Position numbers and translations under genes: made by a program
In this document: positions 1 to 7,573 of the stretch, one piece after another
How positions within the stretch are numbered: the stretch's first letter is position 1
Layout: the number at the start of each line of letters is the position of its first letter
The notes under the pieces: model-generated
Told to the model about the DNA's origin: nothing
Database searches by the model: none
What the model saw: only the letters and a program-made list of their open reading frames with translations
Source of the DNA: Pedobacter sp. UBA5917
Lineage (GTDB): Bacteria > Bacteroidota > Bacteroidia > Sphingobacteriales > Sphingobacteriaceae
Direction of reading: 5' to 3'
DNA: 21,460 nucleotides
Assembly (NCBI RefSeq): GCF_002432345.1
Contig: NZ_DJDT01000061.1
Location: forward strand, 1 to 21,460

Positions 1-365
1 TCTTTCCATTCCAATTTAGCCGTGCATGGGACTGGTTCACTCGGATCGGGAACTTTACACTGACCGAAATTGAGGTTGAGCAGTTTGTTTTCCAGCGTTG
101 TGGCAATAAGTTTAGTTTCGTTATTATCGTTAATTACATATTTATTGTGGCTGAGTACATAAAGCGGTTTTTGGGAAGGGTCTACTGCCTTATCGCAGGT
201 GCATTTTGCTCCCTGACAGACTAAAAGTTCAGTGATTTCTCCATTTTTTTCAGGTAGACCTACTTTGTGCAGCGTGGTGCGTACCGGCAACTCTTCCGCA
301 TTAGCAAGGCCATCTTCTGCAAGATTTTCGCTATTTGTTATTTCGGGATCTGTGCTCCAATTCAT
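1..365 (-). CDS. DUF4280 PAAR-like T6SS spike protein, 3' part missing
   Basis: The minus-strand frame opens with ATG at 365 and runs off the left edge, giving 121 residues of an incomplete protein. After a polar N-terminal stretch of about 45 residues comes a cysteine-patterned region: VCQGAKCTC (49-57), then YVIND, KLIAT, NFGQCK (99-104) and PCTAKLEW (113-120). From memory this order matches Bacteroidota DUF4280 PAAR-like proteins, which cap the VgrG spike or carry effectors in type VI secretion. The start lies 11 bases after the stop of the upstream 269-residue gene, so it is the fourth gene of the vgrG operon. A C-terminal toxin domain could follow outside the window. The family call rests on motif recollection; gene reality is well supported by the operon context. 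Confidence 0.78.
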   Translation of the reverse strand, partial: MNWSTDPEITNSENLAEDGLANAEELPVRTTLHKVGLPEKNGEITELLVCQGAKCTCDKAVDPSQKPLYVLSHNKYVINDNNETKLIATTLENKLLNLNFGQCKVPDPSEPVPCTAKLEWK

Positions 366-376
366 GTCGACTCTGC

Positions 377-1186
377 TTAATTGGTGTTTAATACAATTTT
401 TAATGTTTTTTCGTAGTCATTAGTACTTAATTTATAATTGCTTTCAAGTGAATTGCACCAACCCGTAACATTATCGATCTGATAAAAGCCTTCGGCCTTG
501 ATTTGGGGTAGAGCATAATTGCTTTTGTTTTTAAACCAACTGCTAAATCCCGATTGATCATAGATTTTATCTTCTTTACCTGAGAAATTAATTAATTGCG
601 AGGTTGGTGAGGTTTGAAGTATCAGCTTCTCATTAAATAGGATGGGCGATGGGCATAAACCATACACTATTCTTTTACCGTAGAAACAATTTTCGATAAA
701 TAAGGCATTGTAAACGCCCCTGAAATATTCATTCAGGAAGATGTCCTGCATGATATAAGGCAGTAATCCTTTGTTCGGCAACAGTTTTTTGTCGATTTCT
801 GTTAATGTTTTTTCAATCCAATCGCCTGTATAACTGGCAGCAAGATTAGCCCTGAGGCCTAACCAATTTTGCCATAGCTCATCTTGTTTTTCTATACTTA
901 TTGGTACACCATTAAAATCCAGTTTTATGGTGAGGTGGTTTAGTAGGGTAGAAGCCTCCTGAACAAAAGCATCTGCTTCATTATTGGGCAAAAGTTTTTC
1001 TTCAACCGGTTTGCGAAAAACTTCTATATTTTGATGGCCAGACCAGAACGAAACCTTTACAGGTGAGATATTTACATCAAAAACTTTTAGGCTATACTTA
1101 TCATTTAATGCTGTTTTTTCAGAAGTTTCTATTTCTAAGCACATATTTAAAGTTTTTTCTAAGGGTTTGTATTGAATTTTGCCCAT
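377..1186 (-). CDS. Hypothetical protein of a T6SS vgrG cassette
   Basis: A 269-residue protein that I do not recognise. It has no signal peptide, no transmembrane segment and no obvious catalytic motif; it is rich in aromatic residues and Asn/Lys and looks like a soluble cytoplasmic protein. The middle (about 105-165) is probably helical, and the C-terminal half carries scattered beta-like segments. It lies between vgrG with its small companion (32 bases upstream) and the DUF4280 PAAR-like gene (11 bases downstream), all on one strand. By position it could be an adaptor or chaperone that loads cargo on the spike, a structural accessory or an effector. Nothing in the sequence separates these options. 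Base composition is AT-rich like its neighbours in the cassette. Confidence 0.82.
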   Translation of the reverse strand: MGKIQYKPLEKTLNMCLEIETSEKTALNDKYSLKVFDVNISPVKVSFWSGHQNIEVFRKPVEEKLLPNNEADAFVQEASTLLNHLTIKLDFNGVPISIEKQDELWQNWLGLRANLAASYTGDWIEKTLTEIDKKLLPNKGLLPYIMQDIFLNEYFRGVYNALFIENCFYGKRIVYGLCPSPILFNEKLILQTSPTSQLINFSGKEDKIYDQSGFSSWFKNKSNYALPQIKAEGFYQIDNVTGWCNSLESNYKLSTNDYEKTLKIVLNTN

Positions 1187-1217
1187 GTTTTGATGCTTAA
1201 TGATCTAAAGATTTAGG

Positions 1218-1373
1218 TTAAGAAGATTTATATTTTCCATACTTGGATTTAGTCTTTCCCTGTAACAATACTTCTTTACTTGAATTAAAACCGATATTGC
1301 CCTTGGTAGCAAGCCATTTTGTGCTTTCTGCACATTCCGTTATGGTTTTACCGATGCATTTAATTGTTCCCAT
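1218..1373 (-). CDS. Small 51-residue VgrG-associated protein
   Basis: The ATG at 1373 begins one base after the vgrG stop codon (1375-1377), a spacing typical of translational coupling. The same frame stays open to an ATG at 1436 inside vgrG, but the operon-style start is preferred. The protein begins MGTIKCIGKTITECAE and ends KYGKYKSS. Its middle, TKGNIGFNSSKEVLLQG, aligns with the VgrG C-terminus TKNNIELHSAKEIINKSG, which suggests one unit of the VgrG beta-helix. My recollection, not verified, is that similar short N-terminal segments occur on Bacteroidota T6SS cargo proteins. It may extend the spike tip, act as a docking piece or be a leftover of a longer cargo gene. Confidence 0.58.
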   Translation of the reverse strand: MGTIKCIGKTITECAESTKWLATKGNIGFNSSKEVLLQGKTKSKYGKYKSS

Positions 1374-1374
1374 T

Positions 1375-3189
1375 TTAGAAGAGTTTAACTTTACTACCAC
1401 TTTTATTAATGATTTCCTTTGCGCTATGCAGTTCAATATTGTTTTTTGTGCTACTTAAACTGATCTCTTCTGCGGTTTTTTCGATGTGAGTGGCCGTTTT
1501 ATTAATCTGATTATTGGCTATAAACATAATATTCTCGGCCATTAACGAATGGTTTTCTCCTGCATTGCTGGCAATATTTGCACCTGCATTGTTATAAATA
1601 TGTTCGCCTGCCGATATAGAAATGTGCTGATCGGCATTGATATGTATATTTTTGGCATTGATGCTAATGTTTTCTGGCGCAGAGATTTCTATACTTGATT
1701 CCTGGGTGTCGAACCTGATGATATTGCGGTTTTTATCCGTAATGGTAATGGTTTCAGCTCCGGATGAGTCGTTAAATTCGATCGTATGGCCACTTCTTGT
1801 CGCAATCGTTTTTAAATGATTATCCGAATCTCCACCCGAACCATTTAAACCATGGAAAATACTGCCCAGCACAATTGGTTTGGAAACATTTCCCTCTTCG
1901 AAACTTACGGCAACCTGATCGCCAATTTCAGGTACGAAAACAAAACCCCTGTTGGTGTTTACTTGTGTACTGCTGCCCGCATCGGGTGTAATTATCCTTA
2001 ACCACTCACTTGTATCATTATGCGTACATATCCATTTAAATCTCACTTTAATACGGCCATGTCCCAAAGGGTCATTATTGTCTACAACCTCAGCAAGCTG
2101 TATATCGGGACTTATTTTTTTATAATCTTTTACCTTTATGCATTCGGTATCGGCTGTTAATCCCTCAAAAGTATTATGGTATTTGCCCGCTACGTCTATA
2201 TGATGATTAATACCAGTGATCAGGAACCGGCCCAAGCTTTCGGTTATAAAATTGGCTTCCTTTTTAATACTCATGGTTATTTCTGCAATGCTACCGATAC
2301 TAATTTCCGCATTATCGCCTTTGGCCCTGATTTTTAACAGTTCAGATGCATTAGCTTTCTCTTCATTTTCTATATTATTTTTAATGTCGTTACTGTTTTC
2401 TATTCGGATGGGCGAAGCCTGCGTAAACGTTTTGCTATATGTTCGTTTAGAAATATCTATTGCATGTATCAGATCAGGCGGACCATTTAATTTATCGATT
2501 CCTTCGCTTTGGAGTACTTCGTCAGCTGTTGGGTGGTATGCAAAAAAGTGATGTTGCAAAGGGAAAATTTCCAGGGCATATTGGAGATCCTGTACATCCC
2601 GGCCATAAAATAATTCCACTTCTTTTAGTACATCGGGTTTGCCAAAATGGAGTTGTTGGCCATCATAGAAAAACCATTCGTGATACTCGGCAGATAAACG
2701 GTTTAGGAAATTAAAATCACTTTCCTGGTATTGGATAAGATAATCGATTGCTGTATTGCGTTTGGGATTGCAAACAACCTTCAGATCGTTTTCAGGAATA
2801 TCTTTTATAGCCAGCCCAACGATCTCGTTTAAATTTTTGCCAAGGTACGATCCAAGATCTGCACCGCGATCGATTAAAATAGTAGGACTATGGCCACTCA
2901 CAATTAGAATGCCATGGTAACCATGACTTTGAGCAAGCGCTACATGGGTAACTATTCCGGCAAATTCCTGTAATTTATCCCGCTGATGACCAAAGGAAAT
3001 ACTAAGTGTTTTACCTATAAAATCGCGACTATTTTCAAGATTGATTAAACCTGGTTGTCCTAATTCATTTTGCTTAAATTGGAGTTCGAAATAATGGTGC
3101 CCGTTAAACCGTTGTTCCAAATTGAATGAATCAAAATGGGTAATGGCTTTGCCCTCAATATTGATTTCGGTAATAAGTTTGTTTTCCAT
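1375..3189 (-). CDS. vgrG: Type VI secretion spike protein VgrG
   Basis: A 604-residue VgrG (TssI), the trimeric needle of the type VI secretion system that is pushed into target cells with its cargo. Residues 1 to about 350 form the gp27-like base, including YQESDFNFLNRLSAEY (154-169). Residues about 363-447 are the gp5-type OB fold, with DPLGHGRIKVRFKW, SEWLRIITPDAG, RGFVFVPEIGDQVAVSFEEG and KPIVLGSIFHG. Residues about 465-604 form a beta-helix with short repeats such as NISINAKNIHINAD and HISISAGEHIYNNAG. The ATG at 3189 is the natural start. It heads a four-gene minus-strand cassette. No C-terminal enzymatic extension follows the spike, so cargo should be encoded separately. Core T6SS genes (tssB/C, hcp, clpV) are not in the window. 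Confidence 0.95.
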   Translation of the reverse strand: MENKLITEINIEGKAITHFDSFNLEQRFNGHHYFELQFKQNELGQPGLINLENSRDFIGKTLSISFGHQRDKLQEFAGIVTHVALAQSHGYHGILIVSGHSPTILIDRGADLGSYLGKNLNEIVGLAIKDIPENDLKVVCNPKRNTAIDYLIQYQESDFNFLNRLSAEYHEWFFYDGQQLHFGKPDVLKEVELFYGRDVQDLQYALEIFPLQHHFFAYHPTADEVLQSEGIDKLNGPPDLIHAIDISKRTYSKTFTQASPIRIENSNDIKNNIENEEKANASELLKIRAKGDNAEISIGSIAEITMSIKKEANFITESLGRFLITGINHHIDVAGKYHNTFEGLTADTECIKVKDYKKISPDIQLAEVVDNNDPLGHGRIKVRFKWICTHNDTSEWLRIITPDAGSSTQVNTNRGFVFVPEIGDQVAVSFEEGNVSKPIVLGSIFHGLNGSGGDSDNHLKTIATRSGHTIEFNDSSGAETITITDKNRNIIRFDTQESSIEISAPENISINAKNIHINADQHISISAGEHIYNNAGANIASNAGENHSLMAENIMFIANNQINKTATHIEKTAEEISLSSTKNNIELHSAKEIINKSGSKVKLF

Positions 3190-3400
3190 GAGCGTTTGTT
3201 TAGGATATCAATAAAGTAGTTGTAGGATATATTAGGCAAAACAGTAGCCAATTATTTCATTTTTGTATGTATGCTCCTGATATGTCGTTGGTTTGTGATC
3301 AAATAATGGATTACAAGTACTGTAAGGCTGTTTTTTTAGAGATTAAAATTTATATTCCACAATTTTAAAATGCCCCGCTTTAAAACCACAAATTGTAGAA

Positions 3401-3418
3401 TGGGGAAAATCTTCCCCA
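3401..3418. repeat. Perfect 7-bp inverted repeat (TGGGGAA/TTCCCCA)
   Basis: TGGGGAA at 3401-3407 and TTCCCCA at 3412-3418 pair perfectly around a 4-base AATC loop. There is no following T-run on either strand, so a terminator role is unlikely; a protein-binding site or transcript hairpin is possible. Confidence 0.5.
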
Positions 3419-3430
3419 CTTTCGGCTACC

Positions 3431-3448
3431 TGTAGAAATATTTCTACA
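3431..3448. promoter_or_regulatory. Perfect 18-bp palindrome, candidate operator
   Basis: TGTAGAAATATTTCTACA is a perfect palindrome with no loop. Its half, TGTAGAA, also occurs at 3394-3400, right before the inverted repeat at 3401. It sits in the middle of a divergent promoter region, about 190 bases before the GH35 start and 240 bases before the vgrG start. A dimeric regulator site is the simplest reading, but the regulator is unknown. Confidence 0.4.
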
Positions 3449-3563
3449 CCTTTTATTTGGTGCAATTAACAGACAACAATAATCATGTTTCTATAAGGAT
3501 AAAGCTCACCGCCAAAAAGCCCCTGCATTAAAAATTAGTCAATCGTTTGCGCTGATATTTATG

Positions 3564-3594
3564 TTGTTTTGCTCATTTGCTTGTTCTACTTTTA
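3564..3594 (+). promoter_or_regulatory. Weak candidate promoter for the GH35 gene
   Basis: TTG at 3564-3566 and TACTTTTA at 3587-3594 are spaced 20 bases apart and lie about 40 bases before the ATG. The second box matches the Bacteroidetes -7 consensus TAnnTTTG in all but the last base. The region is AT-rich, so chance matches are likely. Confidence 0.22.
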
Positions 3595-3634
3595 AAAAAT
3601 ACAAAGCAATAAACCCAAACAAAAACTACCATAA

Positions 3635-5962
3635 ATGCGCAGCCTTTTGCTTAAATATATATTGGTTATAGCCTTATTAACAGCCATAAACGTAAATGGC
3701 CGGGCCCAGCAGCCAGCTACCTTTGCCATAGGGGCCAATGCTTTTGAGCTTAACGGTAAACCTTATGTTATACGCTGCGGCGAAATGCATTTTGCCCGTA
3801 TACCCAAAGCCGAGTGGAAACAGCGTTTACAAATGGCCAAAGCCATGGGCCTAAATACGGTTTGTGCCTACCTGTTTTGGAACATGCACGAAAAACAGCC
3901 TGATCAATTTACGTTTACGGGCCAAAGCGATGCTGCCGAATTCTGCAGGCTGGCAAAAGAGGTTGGTTTATATGTAATATTAAGGCCAGGGCCATACTCG
4001 TGTGCCGAGTGGGAGTTTGGCGGTTTCCCCTGGTGGCTGTTAAAAGATAAAAGCATCCGTTTGCGCACACAATATCCATACTTTTTAGAAAGATCGAAAA
4101 AATACCTGTTGGCTGTAGGTAAACAGCTGGCACCTTTGCAGATTAGCAATGGCGGCAACATTATTATGGTGCAGGTAGAGAACGAATATGGCAGCTATGG
4201 CAACGATAAAGCCTATATGAACATCATTAAGGCCGATTTACAGGAGGCCGGTTTTACCGTTCCGTTATTCCATTGTGATGGGCCTTCGCAGTTAAAAAAC
4301 GACCATCCCGATAATTTATTTGCCGTGGTAAACTTTGGCAGCGGGCCCGAAGCCAATTTTAAAGCCTTAAGGGCCATACAGCCAAGCGGACCTTTAATGT
4401 GCGGCGAGTATTACCCGGGCTGGTTCGATAGCTGGGGCAGGCCGCACCATAAAGGCGATACCCAGCGCATTGTGGCCGAGCTAAAATACATGCTCGATCA
4501 GCAGGCGTCGTTCAGTATTTATATGGCACATGGCGGCACCAGTTTTGGTACCTACAGCGGCGCCAATGCACCGCCTTATTTACCCCAAACCAGCAGTTAC
4601 GATTACGATGCCCCAATTGATGAGGCCGGTAACGCTACCGAAAAATTTTACGCCATACGCAAGCTTTTTGCCAATTATTTACAGGAGGGCGAGGTACTGC
4701 CCGATGTACCTGTGGCAAATAAAATACAACAGTTAAAGCCGGTTAGCTTTACATCGGTTGCGGTGCTGGGCAAAAACCTGCCCAAACCTGTTTTGGCCGA
4801 TACCGCCATGCTAATGGAAGATTTAAATCAGGATTTTGGCGCCGTATTATACGAAACCGCTTTAACCGCCGGCAAAAAAGCCACACTGGTTTTTAATGAT
4901 ATACACGATTATGCCCTGGTATATATTAACGGTAAAAAGATAGGCGAACTCGATCGCAGAAAAAATAAATTCAGCATCGAAATACCTGCCCGCGCGGCAA
5001 AAAGTACTTTAAGGGTGTTGGTAGAGGCTACCGGGCGCGTAAACTATGGCTACCAGATGCACGATAGAAAGGGCATACATGGCGCGGTTTACCTAACAGA
5101 AAACGGTAAGCAAACAGCTTTAAAGGGTTGGAAAAACTACCCGATAAGGATGGGAGAGGTAAACATACCGCTCCGTTACGAAAAATTAAATAAGCAGCTT
5201 GCTGCGGCAGCTTTTTATAAGGGCAGTTTTAATGCTGCTAAACTGGAAGATACTTACCTCGATATGGGTAAATGGAACAAGGGATTAGTTTGGTTAAATG
5301 GAATGTGTTTGGGCAGATACTGGAATGTCGGCCCTACACAAACCATGCTGGTACCGGGCAGCTGGCTTAAAAAGGGTAAAAACGAAGTGGTAGTTTTCGA
5401 TCTGTTCGGGATGGAAAAACCTGCCCTAAGTTTTTTGGATAAACCCATTTTGGATGTAGTGAACGAAAAACAGCCCCAGCTGCACCGCAAAGCAAACCAG
5501 AAATGGCTGGCTAATGCACAGCAACCTTATGCCGAAGGCAGTTTTGCAAACGATAATAAGTGGCAAACTGTTGATTTTAAACCCGTAACCGCCCGGTATT
5601 TCTGTTTAGAGGCATTATCCGAGCAGAAAGGCCAGCCTTATACCAGCGTTGCCGAAATTATACTGCTTGATGATAAGGGCAACGAAATACCGCGCAGCGA
5701 TTGGAAAGTTGTTTTTGCCAATAGCGAAGAGCTGGGTGGCGATGATGGCAACGCGGCCAATGTTTTCGACCTGCAGTTTACCAGTATATGGCATACCGAA
5801 TGGGAAAATAAATCGCCAAAGCCCCCGCACCAGATCGTGATCGATATGGGGGAAAACTATACCGTTAAAACATTAAAACTGTTGCCAAGGCAGGATAATG
5901 CCAACGGAAGGATTAAGGATTACAGGCTGTATTTTAACCAGAAACCTTTTAAAAACCTTTAA
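3635..5962 (+). CDS. Secreted GH35 beta-galactosidase with C-terminal F5/8-type domain
   Basis: A 775-residue exo-beta-galactosidase that should remove terminal beta-galactose from glycans outside the cytoplasm. Residues 1-24 are a Sec signal peptide with cleavage likely after GRA; no lipobox Cys is present. The GH35 barrel spans about 30-350. It includes the general acid/base Glu184 in QVENEYGSYG (180-189) and the nucleophile Glu258 in CGEYYPGWFDSWG. Galactose-binding-like beta domains follow at about 390-600. Residues about 635-775 resemble an F5/8 type C (CBM32-like) domain and end in the usual IKDYRLYF...PFK pattern, so the protein appears complete. It is visibly richer in G+C and in GCC, GGC and ATA codons than the T6SS genes. 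It heads the plus-strand glycan group. Confidence 0.95.
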   Translation: MRSLLLKYILVIALLTAINVNGRAQQPATFAIGANAFELNGKPYVIRCGEMHFARIPKAEWKQRLQMAKAMGLNTVCAYLFWNMHEKQPDQFTFTGQSDAAEFCRLAKEVGLYVILRPGPYSCAEWEFGGFPWWLLKDKSIRLRTQYPYFLERSKKYLLAVGKQLAPLQISNGGNIIMVQVENEYGSYGNDKAYMNIIKADLQEAGFTVPLFHCDGPSQLKNDHPDNLFAVVNFGSGPEANFKALRAIQPSGPLMCGEYYPGWFDSWGRPHHKGDTQRIVAELKYMLDQQASFSIYMAHGGTSFGTYSGANAPPYLPQTSSYDYDAPIDEAGNATEKFYAIRKLFANYLQEGEVLPDVPVANKIQQLKPVSFTSVAVLGKNLPKPVLADTAMLMEDLNQDFGAVLYETALTAGKKATLVFNDIHDYALVYINGKKIGELDRRKNKFSIEIPARAAKSTLRVLVEATGRVNYGYQMHDRKGIHGAVYLTENGKQTALKGWKNYPIRMGEVNIPLRYEKLNKQLAAAAFYKGSFNAAKLEDTYLDMGKWNKGLVWLNGMCLGRYWNVGPTQTMLVPGSWLKKGKNEVVVFDLFGMEKPALSFLDKPILDVVNEKQPQLHRKANQKWLANAQQPYAEGSFANDNKWQTVDFKPVTARYFCLEALSEQKGQPYTSVAEIILLDDKGNEIPRSDWKVVFANSEELGGDDGNAANVFDLQFTSIWHTEWENKSPKPPHQIVIDMGENYTVKTLKLLPRQDNANGRIKDYRLYFNQKPFKNL

Positions 5963-5994
5963 AAAATTAAGCATGCTAATGGGCTGTAGCTGAA

Positions 5995-6072
5995 ATGGTT
6001 TTGCGGGATGAAAAGGGCGAAATAATAGTTAGTAAAACGTTTGTTCAGAAAAAAAATAACCGGATCAATTAA
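5995..6072 (+). pseudogene. Possible remnant of a coding region (25 codons)
   Basis: Between the GH35 and GH109 genes an open frame runs from a TAA at about 5978 to a TAA at 6070-6072, with an internal ATG at 5995. The translated MVLRDEKGEIIVSKTFVQKK is charged and looks like a protein tail rather than random AT-rich translation. It may be the 3' end of a deleted gene or chance. There is no start signal that would make it a convincing gene. Confidence 0.2.
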
Positions 6073-6102
6073 ATAACTAAACATTAAATATTAACAACAC
6101 AA

Positions 6103-7455
6103 ATGGAACGTAGAGATTTTATTAAAAGCGGCGCAGTTACGGCAGCAGGTTTAACCATCCTGCCCACCGGAAGTTTATTTGCATCATCCGATAATGCAAA
6201 GGTACGATTGGGATACATAGGCGTGGGTGCACGCGGTATGAGCCATATTTCAGAAGGAGCCCTAAGGGATGATGTGGAAATTGTGGCCATCTGCGATACA
6301 CAGGAAAGTTCGCTAAAAATATGCCGCTCTTTTCTGGCCAAAAAAGGCAAACCCGCCCCAACCGAATATACAGGAGGTTTAGATGCCTATAAAAAACTCA
6401 TTGAGCGTAAAGATATCGATGCGGTAATTATTGCCACACCATGGCAGTTTCACCGCGATCAGGCGGTTGATGCCATGAAAGCCGGTAAATATGTAGGCTG
6501 CGAGGTAATTGCCGGTTTAACCGTGCAGGATCACTGGGATATTGTAAATACCTCAGAAAAAACAGGCATGCCGTACATGACATTGGAGAACGTTTGTTAC
6601 CGCAGGGATGTAATGGCAGCTTTAAATATGGTAAGGCAGGGTCTTTTTGGCGAATTAATACACCTCGAAGGCGGTTACCAGCACAATTTGCGCAACGTAC
6701 TTTTTAACAACGGTAAAGATTATTATGGCGGTGGGGTAGAGTACGGCCCAAAAGCTTTAAGCGAAGCGCAATGGCGTACGCAGTTCAACATCGATCAGGA
6801 TGGCGATCTGTATCCAACCCATGGTGTTGGCCCCTTAATGCAATATGCAGATATTAACCGCGGTAATCGCTTTACCAGTTTGGTATCTTTCAGCTCAAAA
6901 GCCAAAGGTTTGGCTGCTTACGTAGAAGAAATGTCGCCGGGCCACCCCAACGCCAAAATAAACTATAAAAATGGCGATGTTACCACAACACTGATCAACT
7001 GTGCAAACGGCGAAACGGTTATGCTAAGCCACGATACACACCTGCCACGCCCTTATTCTATCGGTTTTAGGGTACAGGGAACCAAAGGCCTCTGGATGGA
7101 CGTAAACAAATCGGTTTATATCGACCACAAATCGAAAAAAGACGATGTTTGGGATCCTGCAAAAGAATGGTTCGATAAATACGACCACCCACTTTGGAAA
7201 AAATATGAAGCAGAAGCTGTAGGCGCCGGCCATGGTGGTATGGATTGGTTCGTTTTCAACGCATTTATACAGGCCGTAAAACAGAAAAAACAAACGCCTA
7301 TTGATGTATACGATTCGGTTACGATGAGCGTAATTACGCCACTTTCTACCAAATCGTTAAAAGAAGGGAACATGCCACAGAAATTCCCTGATTTTACCAA
7401 GGGGAAATGGAAAGACCGTAAAAATACTTTCGCTTTAGACGATAGCGGCTTTTAG
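6103..7455 (+). CDS. GH109-type Gfo/Idh/MocA enzyme (alpha-N-acetylgalactosaminidase-like), Tat-exported
   Basis: A 450-residue NAD(P)-binding enzyme of the Gfo/Idh/MocA fold. The N-terminus MERRDFIKSGAVTAAGL has a twin-arginine motif followed by a hydrophobic stretch and an alanine-rich end near 27-30, so it is probably exported folded with its cofactor. The Rossmann motif GYIGVGARG is at 37-45, ICDTQE at 63-68 is the usual strand-2 acidic site, and EVIAG (134-138) is the sugar-binding stretch. YPTHGVGP at 237-244, with His240, is the signature I associate with GH109 alpha-N-acetylgalactosaminidases, which act by NAD-dependent oxidation and elimination. Other members of this family are oxidoreductases of unknown substrate, so substrate specificity is inferred. 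It lies between a beta-galactosidase and a hexosamine-kinase-like gene, which supports GalNAc-containing glycans. Confidence 0.85.
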   Translation: MERRDFIKSGAVTAAGLTILPTGSLFASSDNAKVRLGYIGVGARGMSHISEGALRDDVEIVAICDTQESSLKICRSFLAKKGKPAPTEYTGGLDAYKKLIERKDIDAVIIATPWQFHRDQAVDAMKAGKYVGCEVIAGLTVQDHWDIVNTSEKTGMPYMTLENVCYRRDVMAALNMVRQGLFGELIHLEGGYQHNLRNVLFNNGKDYYGGGVEYGPKALSEAQWRTQFNIDQDGDLYPTHGVGPLMQYADINRGNRFTSLVSFSSKAKGLAAYVEEMSPGHPNAKINYKNGDVTTTLINCANGETVMLSHDTHLPRPYSIGFRVQGTKGLWMDVNKSVYIDHKSKKDDVWDPAKEWFDKYDHPLWKKYEAEAVGAGHGGMDWFVFNAFIQAVKQKKQTPIDVYDSVTMSVITPLSTKSLKEGNMPQKFPDFTKGKWKDRKNTFALDDSGF

Positions 7456-7463
7456 TCTCGGTT

Positions 7464-7492
7464 GCGGGTGGTGCTTCGTTTAGCATCCCCGC
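7464..7492 (+). terminator. Hairpin after the GH109 gene, weak terminator or attenuator
   Basis: GCGGG-T-GGTGC and GCATC-CCCGC form a ten-pair stem with one bulged T and an eight-base loop, nine bases after the stop codon. It is followed by ATATTTTA rather than a long T-run, so termination would be partial, possibly lowering expression of the kinase downstream. Confidence 0.4.
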
Positions 7493-7514
7493 ATATTTTA
7501 ACACACAACTTTAT

Positions 7515-7542
7515 CCGGTGGTACCGATATCGGTAAAACCGG
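7515..7542 (+). promoter_or_regulatory. 28-bp interrupted palindrome before the kinase gene
   Basis: A perfect 14-base palindrome, TACCGATATCGGTA (7522-7535), is flanked at equal distance by CCGGT (7515-7519) and ACCGG (7538-7542), with only a GG/AA mismatch between them. It lies 31 bases before the kinase ATG. It could be an operator for a sugar-responsive regulator or a stable leader hairpin. Confidence 0.42.
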
Positions 7543-7573
7543 AACAATTTTCATTCAAATATATTAACATCTT

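Larger units (their letters stand above)
3190..3634. other. Divergent intergenic region between vgrG and GH35 gene
   Basis: This 445-base AT-rich stretch separates the T6SS cassette from the plus-strand glycosidase group, so it must hold promoters for both. I see no credible gene in it. Two symmetric elements near the middle (3401-3418 and 3431-3448) are listed separately. No exact TAnnTTTG promoter core was found for vgrG. Confidence 0.6.

Noticed and set aside
232..423. Plus-strand open frame opposite the DUF4280 gene
   Set aside because: The minus-strand frame has the cysteine pattern and operon spacing of a real gene; the plus frame has neither.
1374..1436. Longer 72-residue form of the small VgrG-associated protein starting inside vgrG
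   Set aside because: The ATG at 1373, one base after the vgrG stop, is the natural coupled start; the extension is just vgrG's tail in another frame.
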